A stretch of DNA of 64,000 nucleotides, from assembly GCF_030269545.1 (NCBI RefSeq), contig NZ_BSTN01000015.1:1-64000 (forward strand), given 5' to 3'. This document shows positions 14,366-22,289 of the stretch, piece after piece. A program made the translations under genes and the position numbers. This DNA is from Actinomadura sp. NBRC 104425. GTDB lineage: Bacteria; Actinomycetota; Actinomycetes; Streptosporangiales; Streptosporangiaceae. How positions within the stretch are numbered: the stretch's first letter is position 1; the number at the start of each line of letters is the position of its first letter. Below the pieces are notes generated by a model. The model saw nothing but the letters and a program-made list of their open reading frames with translations, was not told the DNA's origin and made no database searches.

Positions 14366-16651
14366 ATGCTTGGTCGCCCCAGCCGCGGCCAGTTCGGTCG
14401 GCCCGGCAACCAGGCCCGCCGGTTCGCAGGCCGGTCGGGTGGCCGCCGCAGCCGACACACCGACGACATGATCGACGCGCTGCTGCCCGACCTCTGGCAG
14501 CGCCGGCCGACCCGGCCCTCGCCGGTCGGCCGCTGGGTGCGGGAGGCGGCGCGCACCTACGCCCGCTGGGTGATGCGCGCCCCCGACACGCGCGGCCTGG
14601 GCACCGGCCTGGCCGCCTGGTACCCGGTCGGGCAGGTGGCGCACCACTACGCCGCCCACGACACCCTGCGCGACTCCCTGCTGCTGGGCGCGTTCGCGCC
14701 GCCGGCGGCGCTGGCCGCCTGGGTCGCCACCTACAAGACCCACGGGTCGCCCCGCTACTCCGGCGCGATCGCCGCGATCGCCGCCGGGGCGCCGCTGTGG
14801 CTGGCCACCGCCGCGCACACCGGCATCACCAACCTGCCGACCCTGCTGGGCTACACCGTCACCGCCACCACCGCCTGGTCCGCCTACACCTGGTCCGACG
14901 TGCTCAAGCAGCGCCGCCGCACCGCCGCACTCCAGGCCAAGTGGGAGACCATCGCCAACCTGGCCGGGCTGGAAGACTCGCACCTGCTGCACACCAAGGC
15001 CACCCGCACCGGCGTGCGGTTCAAGGTGGACGTGGGCGTGCACGGCCCGTCGGCGTCCCGGCTGGAACGCGGCGGCCTGGCCGTCCAGATCGCCCGCTGC
15101 TACGGCATCGGCGCCGACCAGGTGCGCGTCACCGGCGACGCCAAGAACGCCCGCATCCTGTGGATCACCGTCCAACTCAAGGACCTGTGGTCCGAGCCGG
15201 TTCCGCACCCCGCCGTCGCCGACCCGGCGGCCGCACCCAAGGGACACCGCTCCATCCTGGACGGCCCGTTCGTCATCGGCACCGACCCCGAGACCGGCGA
15301 CGACCTGGAACTGGTCATCTTCGACGAAGGCGGCGCCCGGCACGTGGAGATCGTCGCCACCAACGGCGGCGGCAAGTCCAACACGCTGTCCAACATCGTC
15401 CAGCAGGCCGCCGAGTGCTACGACGTCCTCACCATCGCCATCGACCTCGGCAAGGGCGTCATCCCCAGCCTGTGGGGCGCCCACCTGCACGAAGCGGCCG
15501 GGGTCGGCGAGGAAGACAAGGCCCTGCAGCTGCTGGACTGGATCGACACCATCGTCGACGAACGGGCGATCGCGTGCGCGGGCGGCACCCACACCCCCAC
15601 GCCCCAGGCCCCGGTGATCATCCTGATCATTGATGAGCAGGACACCGCCACCGGCATGGACTCGCCCATCGCGCACCGCGTCAAGCCCGTGCTGGACAAG
15701 GTGCACCGGCGCGGCCGGTCCGGCGGCGTGGTCGCCATCACCGCCAAACAGCGCAACGTCGTCCAGCACACCGGCACCAAGGAGGGCAGCGCCAACACCT
15801 ACACCAAGATCGTCGGCCGGGTCTCCGACACCAAGGAAATGACCAAGGCCGTCCCCGACTGGGAGACCATCGGCTGCCCCGACATGTCCACCTACGGCTC
15901 CGGCGCCGAAGGCGTCGTGCTGCTGGTCAAGGCCGGCGGCGTCTGGCAGGCCGGACGCACCCGCGCCCTGTACGACCCCGACACCGTCAAGGCCCTGGCC
16001 GCCGCCTACGGCCCCGCCGACGCCACCTTGGAACCCGACATCGCCGCCCACCTGCCCGGCTACACCGACCGGCACCCGATCCCGGCCGCCGCCCACGCCA
16101 CCACCCGGGCCACCGACAACGGTCCGGCACCGTCGGCCGCTCCCGGCGGCACCGCCCAGACCCGCCCGGACCCCGGCCAGGACCGCCAGGCCGACACCGC
16201 GCCCACCGCCGCATCCGGCAACGGCCCCGCCGACACCGGCGGCACGGGCACCGGAGACGGCGACCCGGGCTGGGGTTTCGACCCGACGAACGAGGCAGAG
16301 GTGGACAAGGCCGCCAAGGGGTTGGTCGCCAAGCTGGACGAGTTCATCAACGAGACCAGCCCGCCGCCCGATCAGGCCACGACGCTGGACGCCCTCCGCA
16401 ACGCCCAGCACGCCATCGACAACACCACCGTTCCCGACGACGTCACCCAGGCCGTGGTGCGGTTCCTGGCCGACCGCGGCCCCAAGGGCGCGCGCCGCGA
16501 CGAACTCACCCAACACCTGGGCATGGCCACCTCCACCGCCGCCCGCCGACTGGGCAAGCTCGTCCACGACAAGATCATCGTGCGGGCGGGCAACGGCAAG
16601 GCGGCCCGCTACTACCTGCCCGCCCACGCCCCCGACGATCACAAACAGTGA
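14366..16651 (+). CDS. traB: TraB-type FtsK/SpoIIIE DNA translocase
   Basis: The 761-residue product is the conjugative motor of the element. In this family a hexameric ATPase moves double-stranded DNA from donor to recipient mycelium after binding a locus called clt. Hydrophobic segments occur near residues 108-124 and 131-160. Walker A is TNGGGKSNT (about 332-340) and Walker B is VIILIIDEQD (about 417-426). The last 60 residues form a winged helix (RRDELTQHLGMATSTAARRL, about 710-729) like the FtsK gamma and TraB clt-recognition domains. AAAGGAG is 8 bases before ATG 14366. The 16668-16780 repeats lie just past its stop. An RGS/Arg-rich N-terminus is typical. Confidence 0.9.
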   Translation: MLGRPSRGQFGRPGNQARRFAGRSGGRRSRHTDDMIDALLPDLWQRRPTRPSPVGRWVREAARTYARWVMRAPDTRGLGTGLAAWYPVGQVAHHYAAHDTLRDSLLLGAFAPPAALAAWVATYKTHGSPRYSGAIAAIAAGAPLWLATAAHTGITNLPTLLGYTVTATTAWSAYTWSDVLKQRRRTAALQAKWETIANLAGLEDSHLLHTKATRTGVRFKVDVGVHGPSASRLERGGLAVQIARCYGIGADQVRVTGDAKNARILWITVQLKDLWSEPVPHPAVADPAAAPKGHRSILDGPFVIGTDPETGDDLELVIFDEGGARHVEIVATNGGGKSNTLSNIVQQAAECYDVLTIAIDLGKGVIPSLWGAHLHEAAGVGEEDKALQLLDWIDTIVDERAIACAGGTHTPTPQAPVIILIIDEQDTATGMDSPIAHRVKPVLDKVHRRGRSGGVVAITAKQRNVVQHTGTKEGSANTYTKIVGRVSDTKEMTKAVPDWETIGCPDMSTYGSGAEGVVLLVKAGGVWQAGRTRALYDPDTVKALAAAYGPADATLEPDIAAHLPGYTDRHPIPAAAHATTRATDNGPAPSAAPGGTAQTRPDPGQDRQADTAPTAASGNGPADTGGTGTGDGDPGWGFDPTNEAEVDKAAKGLVAKLDEFINETSPPPDQATTLDALRNAQHAIDNTTVPDDVTQAVVRFLADRGPKGARRDELTQHLGMATSTAARRLGKLVHDKIIVRAGNGKAARYYLPAHAPDDHKQ

Positions 16652-16667
16652 TCACAGGGCGGGCGTG

Positions 16668-16780
16668 AACTGTCTCGCCGAACCGTCTCACCCCAACCGT
16701 CTCACCACCCCACCACGTGCGCGCGCGTGCGGACGCGTCACCGCGGGCGAGACAGTTGAGACGGTTCCGGCGAGACAGTT
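16668..16780. repeat. Six GAGAC(A/G)GTT nonamers, candidate clt transfer locus
   Basis: Three copies face left (AACTGTCTC 16668; AACCGTCTC 16681 and 16695) and three face right (GAGACAGTT 16749 and 16772; GAGACGGTT 16758). The two arms form a long inverted repeat, 16667-16690 against 16757-16781, with one extra base. The array begins 17 bases after the traB stop. TraB translocases recognise short repeats of this size in the clt locus, usually near traB, so clt is the first guess; a replication origin or operator is the alternative. The rest of 16652-16869 has no gene. Confidence 0.7.
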
Positions 16781-16869
16781 CCCCCACCTACGTTCCGTGA
16801 CCGCCACCGCGGATGCGCCCCCTTCCGATTCCCCACACATGGGCGCACCCGGAAACGGAGGACCCACGC

Positions 16870-17187
16870 ATGTTCTTCACCGGCTCCCTCACGCACATCG
16901 CCGCGGCGCCGCCCGCCCCCGCCACCGACGGCGGCGGGAACGGCACCGGCCTGTGGCTGCTGCTGGCCCTGGCCGCCCTCGTCTACGGCATCGGCTACGC
17001 CATCTCCATCCGTGTGCACCCCTACCGGGCATGCCGCCGCTGCGGTGGCACGGGCAAGCACCGCGGCACCTGGTTCACCGACTCCTTCCGAGCCTGCGAC
17101 CGGTGCGGCGGCATCGGCCGCGAACACCGCCCCTTCGCCCACCGCCCCTACGCCCAAAACGAGCACAAGCGCCGGGAACGCCGATGA
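16870..17187 (+). CDS. Single-pass membrane protein with DnaJ-type zinc finger
   Basis: A 105-residue protein with one transmembrane segment (about 28-47, LWLLLALAALVYGIGYAIS) and then two CxxCGGxG units, CRRCGGTG near 56 and CDRCGGIG near 77. The zinc finger would be cytoplasmic and could bind protein or DNA. GGAG lies 9 bases before ATG 16870. Its TGA overlaps the ATG of the ASCH gene. It is one of several CGGxG proteins in this element. Function unknown. Confidence 0.65.
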   Translation: MFFTGSLTHIAAAPPAPATDGGGNGTGLWLLLALAALVYGIGYAISIRVHPYRACRRCGGTGKHRGTWFTDSFRACDRCGGIGREHRPFAHRPYAQNEHKRRERR

Positions 17188-17657
17188 CCACCCTCAAAGC
17201 CCTGTCCGTGCGCCAGCCATGGGCCCTGGCCATCTGCCACGGCAAAGACACCGAGAACCGCACCCGCCCCACCCGCCACCGCGGCCCGATCGCCATCCAC
17301 GCACCCAAAGCATGGGACGACGTCGGCCGCTTCACCCTGCTGTGGATCGCCGACATGATCGGCCTCACGCCGTACCAGGCCGCCGAACGCGACCACCGCG
17401 GCGCCGTGCTGGCCGTCGCCGAGATCGTCGGCTGTCACCGGCACCGCGACAGCACCCACCCCTGCCACGCCGACGGCGCGCCGATCTGCTCGCCGTGGGC
17501 CGCGCGCGGCTACTGGCACTGGCAGCTGGCCAACGTCCGCCCCCTACAGCACCCGGTGCCCGCACGCGGCGCCGCCGGTCTGTGGCCGCTGCCGCCCGAC
17601 GTCACCGCCGCCGTCCTGGCCCAAACCGAGAACGCCCAAAGCCCCCTGCCGCAGTAG
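17184..17657 (+). CDS. ASCH-domain protein
   Basis: A 157-residue protein whose N-terminus SVRQPWALAICHGKDTENRT is the ASCH signature (ligand strand plus GxKxxExR-like motif). ASCH domains are PUA-related and bind RNA or modified nucleotides; some are small hydrolases such as those acting on N4-acetylcytidine. WPLP near the end closes the fold. ATG 17184 overlaps the previous stop. On mobile elements such proteins may handle modified nucleotides; the specific role here is unknown. Confidence 0.75.
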   Translation: MTTLKALSVRQPWALAICHGKDTENRTRPTRHRGPIAIHAPKAWDDVGRFTLLWIADMIGLTPYQAAERDHRGAVLAVAEIVGCHRHRDSTHPCHADGAPICSPWAARGYWHWQLANVRPLQHPVPARGAAGLWPLPPDVTAAVLAQTENAQSPLPQ

Positions 17658-17752
17658 GGGCGCAAAGCGGCCTGCGGCGCCACCACGGCCACCGCTGCTC
17701 GTCCCCGACCGCCGAGCCGCAGCTTCCCGCCGGAAGCCGACCCCGCTGCAAA

Positions 17753-17783
17753 GGCCCCGGGACCGACCGCCGGTCCCGGGGCC
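17753..17783 (+). terminator. Terminator after the ASCH gene
   Basis: A perfect 13-bp stem, GGCCCCGGGACCG and its complement around loop ACCGC, lies 95 bases after the stop in an otherwise empty gap (17658-17831). Confidence 0.65.
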
Positions 17784-17831
17784 TCTCCCTGTTCAAGCCC
17801 GCCCTCATCCATTCGGAAGGGAGGCCCTGCC

Positions 17832-18179
17832 ATGAATGCCGAACCGCGTCCGCTGGCCGAGCAATGGCCGCTGCTGACCGCACCTGACTGCCCCACCTGC
17901 CAACGCCCCGCCGACGTGGTGTTCATCGGCCCGGCCACCACCTGCGACGGCACCGAGGTCAACGTCTGGCACTGCCGCACCTGCCCCGCCGACTGGGCCA
18001 TCCCGGTCACGCACTGGCCGGTGCAGGACGGCCCGGACTGCCCGTACTGCCTCACCCCCGCCACGTGCTGGGCCGCGATCGACCCCGACAACGCCGGCGA
18101 CCTGTGGACCTGCCAGAACGGCCACGAGTTCACCCTCACCCCCGAAGGACTGATCATCCTGCCCGGAGACGCCGCATGA
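17832..18179 (+). CDS. Double zinc-ribbon protein ahead of the replication genes
   Basis: A 115-residue protein with two zinc-ribbon-like halves: CPTC...CRTC (about 20-52) and CPYC...CQNGHEF (about 70-100). GAAGGGAGG precedes ATG 17832. The stop overlaps the prim-pol ATG (ATGA), so it is the first gene of a three-gene replication unit. It may deliver or stabilise the primase on DNA, but no function is established. Confidence 0.7.
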   Translation: MNAEPRPLAEQWPLLTAPDCPTCQRPADVVFIGPATTCDGTEVNVWHCRTCPADWAIPVTHWPVQDGPDCPYCLTPATCWAAIDPDNAGDLWTCQNGHEFTLTPEGLIILPGDAA

Positions 18180-19114
18180 CCCGTACCGGCCCGCACCCCG
18201 GCGCCGCCGCCCTGGCGTGCGCGCGCCGGGGCTGGCGCGTGTTCCCCCTCACCCCGCGCGGCAAGGCGCCCTTGGCGGGGTTCACCGACTGGGAGGCCAA
18301 CGCCACCGCCGCCCCCGACCGCATCCGCGCGTTCTGGTCCCGCGGCCGCTACAACGTCGGCATCGCGTGCGGACCGTCCGGGCTGGTGGTGATCGACCTG
18401 GACACCCCCAAGCCCGGCGAGAAGCCGCCCGCCGAGTGGGCCATGCCCGGTGTCAACAACGGTGCCGACGTGCTGGCCATGCTGTGCGAGCGGCACGGCC
18501 AGCCGTTCCCGTTCGACACCTTCACCGTGACCACCCGCCGCGGCGGGATGCACCTGTACTTCACCGCCCCGCCCGGCACCGCGCTGCGCAACACCTCCGG
18601 CCGATACCGCACCGGGTTGGGATGGCTGATCGACACCCGCGCGCACGGCGGGTACGTGGTGGCGCCCGGCAGCTTCGTGGATCTGCCGGACGGCACCGGG
18701 CCCTACACCGTGATCAACCCGGCCGAGGCCGCGCCGCTGCCCGGCTGGCTGGCCGGACTGCTCACTCCCGCCCCCTCCTTGGGTGCCCCCGACCGCGACC
18801 GGGCGGAGAGGGTGGCGGACCTGCCCGCCTACGTGCAAGCGGCACTCAAGGGGGAAGCGGCCCGCATCACCCAAGCCGTTCCCGGCGGGCGCAACCACGC
18901 GCTGAACAAGGCCGCCTACAACCTCGGCCGCCTGACCGGCGCCGGTGTGCTGCCGGAAGACACGGCGTGGGACGCGCTGTGGAACGCCGCCGCGGTCCAC
19001 TTCTCCACCGGCCCGGCCGCCTTCACGCCCGCAGAGGCGCGCGCCACCATCCGTTCCGCGCTGGCCGCCGGGGCCCGCAACCCGCGCACCATCACCAGGG
19101 GGGAAGCCGCGTGA
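18176..19114 (+). CDS. Bifunctional primase/polymerase (prim-pol) replication protein
   Basis: The 312-residue product carries an archaeo-eukaryotic-type prim-pol domain (about 8-200) that would make primers and extend DNA at the element's origin. Visible elements are the metal-binding VVIDLDT (about 71-77), the RRGGMHLYF strand with its His (about 119-127), and GGYVVAPGS (about 158-166). The C-terminal third (NHALNKAAYNLGRL and onward) is the helical PriCT-like region. Start and stop overlap the neighbours by ATGA and GTGA. In AICEs this type of protein (RepPP) replaces the rolling-circle-like RepSA. Paired with the next gene it probably forms the initiator complex. Confidence 0.85.
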   Translation: MTRTGPHPGAAALACARRGWRVFPLTPRGKAPLAGFTDWEANATAAPDRIRAFWSRGRYNVGIACGPSGLVVIDLDTPKPGEKPPAEWAMPGVNNGADVLAMLCERHGQPFPFDTFTVTTRRGGMHLYFTAPPGTALRNTSGRYRTGLGWLIDTRAHGGYVVAPGSFVDLPDGTGPYTVINPAEAAPLPGWLAGLLTPAPSLGAPDRDRAERVADLPAYVQAALKGEAARITQAVPGGRNHALNKAAYNLGRLTGAGVLPEDTAWDALWNAAAVHFSTGPAAFTPAEARATIRSALAAGARNPRTITRGEAA

Positions 19115-20292
19115 CCACGCCCGACGGGGATTGCCCGCTGTCCGGCGCTGCGCTGCTGGACGCGCTCCACCAGGCGCTGACCCGGTACGTGATCCTGCCC
19201 AGCGCGCACGCCGCCGACGCGGTGACGCTGTGGATCGCCGCCACGCACGCCCAACCGGCGTGGGCGCACGCGCCGCGGCTCGTGATCCGCGGCCCCGAGA
19301 AGCGGTGCGGCAAGTCGCGCCTGTTGGACGTGACCGAGGCGACGTGCCACGACCCGTTCATCACCGTCAATTCGTCCCCGGCGGCGGTCTACCGGTCCAT
19401 CACCGACGACCCGCCCACCCTGCTGGTGGACGAGGCCGACACCATCTTCGGAGCAAAGGCCGAGGGCAACGAGGATCTGCGCGGTCTGCTGAACGCCGGC
19501 CACCAGCGCAACCGGCCCGCCAAGCGCTACGACGCCGCCCTCAACCGTGTGGAGTCCATCCCCACCTTCGCCATGGCGGCGCTCGCCGGCATCGGCGCCA
19601 TGCCCGACACCATCGAAGACCGCGCCGTCGTGGTGCGCATGCGCCGCCGCGGCCCCGGCGAGACCGTCGCGCCGTTCCGGCACCGCCGCGACCGCCCCGC
19701 CCTGCGCCGGCTCGCCGCCGCCCTGAACCGCTGGCTACGCGCCGACCTGCACACCTTGGAGGAAGCCGAACCGCCCATGCCCGTGGAAGACCGCGCCGCC
19801 GATACCTGGGAACCCCTCGTGATCGTCGCCGACCACGCCGGCGGGCACTGGCCTGAGCGGGCCCGCGCCGCCGCCGTCGCCATGACCGCCGAAGCCGACG
19901 ACAACCAACAGCAGTCCCCGCGCCTGCGGCTTCTCGCCGACTGCCGCACCGCATTCGGCGCCGACACCGCCCTGCCCACCGCCGTCCTGCTGGAACGGCT
20001 CAAGGCCGACCCGGAAGCGCCCTGGAACGACTACGGGCCCAACGGGCTGACCGCCATGAAGCTCGGCGCGCTGCTACGCGAGTACGACATCCGCTCGGCC
20101 AACATCCGCTTCCCCGGTGGACAGGCCAAAGGCTACCGGCGCGCCGACTTCCTGGACGCCTGGGCCCGCTACTGCCCGCCCGACGACACCATCCCCGAAC
20201 CGGCCGCAGAGGGCACCGTGCTCACTCTGCCGGGGGCAGCCGTCCCGGCCGTCCCAGCCGTCCCAACGCAGGTCAGCCCTGGGACGGCTTGA
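19111..20292 (+). CDS. DUF3631-type P-loop ATPase, replication partner
   Basis: A 393-residue protein with a P-loop GPEKRCGKSR (about 60-69) and a Walker B LLVDEAD (about 104-110), followed by a sensor-type NSSPAAVYRS before and an arginine-rich RDRAVVVRMRRR-like segment after. It fits the DUF3631 ATPases that follow prim-pol genes in actinobacterial elements and act as probable replicative helicases or loaders. GTG 19111 overlaps the primase stop. Its last codons contain the first GCCGTCCC repeats of the candidate origin, which forces the C-terminal AVPAVPAVP sequence. Confidence 0.8.
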   Translation: MTTPDGDCPLSGAALLDALHQALTRYVILPSAHAADAVTLWIAATHAQPAWAHAPRLVIRGPEKRCGKSRLLDVTEATCHDPFITVNSSPAAVYRSITDDPPTLLVDEADTIFGAKAEGNEDLRGLLNAGHQRNRPAKRYDAALNRVESIPTFAMAALAGIGAMPDTIEDRAVVVRMRRRGPGETVAPFRHRRDRPALRRLAAALNRWLRADLHTLEEAEPPMPVEDRAADTWEPLVIVADHAGGHWPERARAAAVAMTAEADDNQQQSPRLRLLADCRTAFGADTALPTAVLLERLKADPEAPWNDYGPNGLTAMKLGALLREYDIRSANIRFPGGQAKGYRRADFLDAWARYCPPDDTIPEPAAEGTVLTLPGAAVPAVPAVPTQVSPGTA

Positions 20293-20412
20293 TCTCGCGG
20301 GACGGCTCAAGCCGTCCCACCACAAGGCCCCATGGGACGGCTCAAGCCGTCCCACCCGCCAAGCCGTCCCAGCACTGACCAGCGAAAACGACCCTGGGAC
20401 GGCTGGGACGGC
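20239..20412. repeat. Eleven GGGACGGC octamers, candidate replication origin
   Basis: GCCGTCCC at 20239, 20248, 20257, 20311, 20346 and 20363; GGGACGGC at 20281, 20299, 20334, 20396 and 20405. Two pairs form identical 20-bp palindromes GGGACGGCTCAAGCCGTCCC at 20299-20318 and 20334-20353. The array straddles the end of the ATPase gene and the following gap, directly after the replication genes, as expected for iterons of an origin. Repression of xis-int by a repeat-binding protein is the alternative. No gene lies in 20293-20550. Confidence 0.75.
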
Positions 20413-20550
20413 CACCCCTCCCCAACCGAACCCCCAAGCACCCCGACCGGGCGCACCCGCCCCGGTCGGGGCCGGTCCCGGCGCAAGCCCCGGCAGCGCC
20501 ACCGCCGACTACATCGCCCTCCCTGGAAACGGAACGGAGGCCGTCGTCTG

Positions 20551-20799
20551 ATGACCGATTTCGGTACGAACAGCATGACCGCCGTGAGGCCCGACACGCC
20601 CGTCAACCTGGACAAGGCTCTTTACCGCGTCAGCGAGGCAATGGAGTTGCTCTCCCTCAGCCGCAGCGTCGTCTACGAGCTGATCCGCTCCGGCCGTCTG
20701 CGGACCGTCAAGGAGGGGCGCTCCCGCCTGGTGCCGGCCAGCGCCATCGCCGAGTACGTGGAACTGCTGGAGCGCGAGGCTCAGGGCGAGGTGGCCTGA
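20551..20799 (+). CDS. xis: Excisionase, MerR-like helix-turn-helix
   Basis: An 82-residue protein with a single winged HTH of the excisionase type: YRVSEAMELLSLSRSVVYELIRSGRL (about 28-53) then RSRLVPASAIAEYVELLE. Xis proteins bend DNA near the attachment site and drive the integrase toward excision. ACGGAGG lies 10 bases before ATG 20551. The integrase begins one base after its stop, the usual xis-int layout of AICEs. Confidence 0.88.
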   Translation: MTDFGTNSMTAVRPDTPVNLDKALYRVSEAMELLSLSRSVVYELIRSGRLRTVKEGRSRLVPASAIAEYVELLEREAQGEVA

Positions 20800-20800
20800 A

Positions 20801-22075
20801 ATGGCCGAGACCACGATCGCTACGCCTGAGGAGCCCGACGGCCGAAACGGCGGGCCCAAGGGTGCCAAGAAGGGAAGCACCAAGAGGCGCAGCCGCGGGG
20901 AAGGCGGTCTTCACTGGGACAAGACGCGCAAGCGGTGGATCGCCACAGTGACCATCGGCTACACCCCGGCCGGTAAGCGCATCGTCCGCAAGGGAAGCGG
21001 ACGCACCAAGACGGAAGCCAGGAACAAGCTCAAGCAGAATCTGCGCGACCAAGAGGACGGGTTGACGCCCTCGCCGGGCAACTACACGGTCGCCGACGCC
21101 GTCACCTACTGGCTCACCTACGGGCTGAAGGGCCGAGCCGACAGGACGGTGGACATGAACACCACCTTCGCCGAGCACCACGTGATCCCCGCGCTGGGCG
21201 CCCGCAAGCTTCGGGACCTGACGGCCGAGGACGTCGACAAGTGGCTGGCGGACAAGTCCGCAGAGCTCAGCACCCGATCGCTCAAGCTGATCCATTCGAT
21301 CCTGAACCGGTCGGTCAGGCACGCTATGGCACGGGACAAGGTCCGGCGGAACGTCGTGGAACTGTGCGAGGTCCCGGAAGGCCGGGAGGGGCGCCCGTCC
21401 AAAGCACTCACGTTCAAGCAGGCCGAGGCGGTTCTGGCGGCCGCTGAGAAGTCCGGTGCGCGCATGCGCGCCTACATCGTCCTCTCGCTGCTCACGGGGG
21501 CGCGCACCGAGGAACTGCGCGCCCTCACGTGGCCGCACGTCGTCGCCTTCGATGAACGCCGCCAGGCGTGGCTCGCCGTCGCCGAGGTCGGTTGGGAGCA
21601 CGAGGGATTCGCGGTGCATGTGTGGAGGTCGGTCCGCAGGAAGGGCGACACCAAGACCAAGAAGTCCCGGCGCACCCTGAAGCTGCCGCGGCGCTGTGTG
21701 GAGGCGCTGCGGGCCCTCTGGGAGCACCGGCAGGAGCTGCGCCAACGAGGTGAGGCGGTCGCATCCGACCTGGTGTTCGTGACCAGGAACGGGACCCCGC
21801 TCAGCGCGAGCAACGTCCGGCGCGACTTCCGCAAGGTGCTTGACGCGGCCGGACTGGTGGGTGCCGACTGGGCGCCGCGGGAGATGCGGCACAGCTTCGT
21901 GTCCCTGCTGTCGGACTCCGGGGTGCCGGTGGAGCACATCTCCCGGTTGGTCGGCCATCGCGGCACGGCGGTCACCGAGACGGTGTACCGCCGGCAGATC
22001 CGGCCGGTCATGGAGGAAGGGGCCACGGCGATGGACCGCATCTTCGCCGACGACGCCCCGGGTGAGGAGCCTTAG
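20801..22075 (+). CDS. int: Tyrosine-recombinase integrase of the element
   Basis: A 424-residue site-specific recombinase that would join the element to tRNA-Val and excise it. The N-terminus (GLHWDKTRKRWIATVTIGY) is the arm-binding AP2-like domain, followed by a SAM-like core-binding domain (about 95-180). Catalytic residues are R in LTGARTEELR (about 234), PREMRHSF (about 358-365, where the first His of H-x-x-R is Arg, as in related actinomycete integrases), H in VGHRG (about 385) and Y396 in VYRRQ. All expected residues are present and the length is normal. Its stop is 70 bases from the right core. Confidence 0.93.
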   Translation: MAETTIATPEEPDGRNGGPKGAKKGSTKRRSRGEGGLHWDKTRKRWIATVTIGYTPAGKRIVRKGSGRTKTEARNKLKQNLRDQEDGLTPSPGNYTVADAVTYWLTYGLKGRADRTVDMNTTFAEHHVIPALGARKLRDLTAEDVDKWLADKSAELSTRSLKLIHSILNRSVRHAMARDKVRRNVVELCEVPEGREGRPSKALTFKQAEAVLAAAEKSGARMRAYIVLSLLTGARTEELRALTWPHVVAFDERRQAWLAVAEVGWEHEGFAVHVWRSVRRKGDTKTKKSRRTLKLPRRCVEALRALWEHRQELRQRGEAVASDLVFVTRNGTPLSASNVRRDFRKVLDAAGLVGADWAPREMRHSFVSLLSDSGVPVEHISRLVGHRGTAVTETVYRRQIRPVMEEGATAMDRIFADDAPGEEP

Positions 22076-22104
22076 TCACCCGGTTGGTCACCCAGAGGCG
22101 CGAA

Positions 22105-22136
22105 GGGCCGTGATCACCGAACGGTGATCACGGCCC
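22105..22136 (+). terminator. Terminator between int and the right core
   Basis: A 15-bp inverted repeat, GGGCCGTGATCACCG with its complement, separated by two bases (so the outermost loop pairs must open). It mirrors the terminator at 4982 beside the left core. Confidence 0.7.
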
Positions 22137-22144
22137 TGAGCTGG

Positions 22145-22187
22145 GTGGGCGCAGCAAGGATCGAACTTGCGACTCCTCGCTTGTAAG
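22145..22187. repeat. Right attachment core (attR-like)
   Basis: Identical over 43 bp to 5021-5063. It covers the tRNA-Val gene from the anticodon loop to the 3' end, so integration rebuilt a complete tRNA. Confidence 0.93.
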
Positions 22188-22217
22188 GCGAGTGCTCTAC
22201 CACTGAGCTATGCGCCC
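22146..22217 (-). tRNA. tRNA-Val (anticodon UAC)
   Basis: All cloverleaf parts fit a 72-nt tRNA read on the minus strand: acceptor GGGCGCA/TGCGCCC, D stem GCTC/GAGC, anticodon stem CTCGC/GCGAG around loop CTTACAA (anticodon TAC), five-base variable loop, T stem GCAAG/CTTGC with loop TTCGATC, discriminator A. CCA is not encoded. Its 3' half is the attachment site of the integrative element. Confidence 0.95.
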
Positions 22218-22289
22218 GGGAGGGATCGAGAAGGATCCCGGTGACCGGGCAAGCGTACCCGGTCGGGGGGTGCGATCGCGAAACGAAAA

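Larger units (their letters stand above)
5021..22187. mobile_element. Actinomycete integrative and conjugative element (AICE) in tRNA-Val
   Basis: About 17.1 kb bounded by 43-bp direct repeats derived from tRNA-Val. It has the full AICE gene set: integrase and excisionase at the right end, a prim-pol plus ATPase pair in place of a RepSA-type initiator, an FtsK-like TraB translocase, Spd-like small membrane proteins, a KorSA-like GntR repressor and a Pif-like Nudix protein. AICEs move double-stranded DNA between mycelia by TraB and replicate transiently after excision. Apart from one frameshifted small ORF (8496-8674), all modules look intact, so the element may still be able to excise. Confidence 0.9.

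Noticed and set aside
14237..16642. An 801-codon frame opposite traB
   Set aside because: Gly/Val/Ala-rich antisense frame with no domain; traB on the other strand has Walker motifs, a ribosome-binding site and context.
20239..20412. CRISPR array
   Set aside because: The repeats are only 8 bp, occur in both orientations, and spacing is irregular with no spacer-sized units or cas genes.
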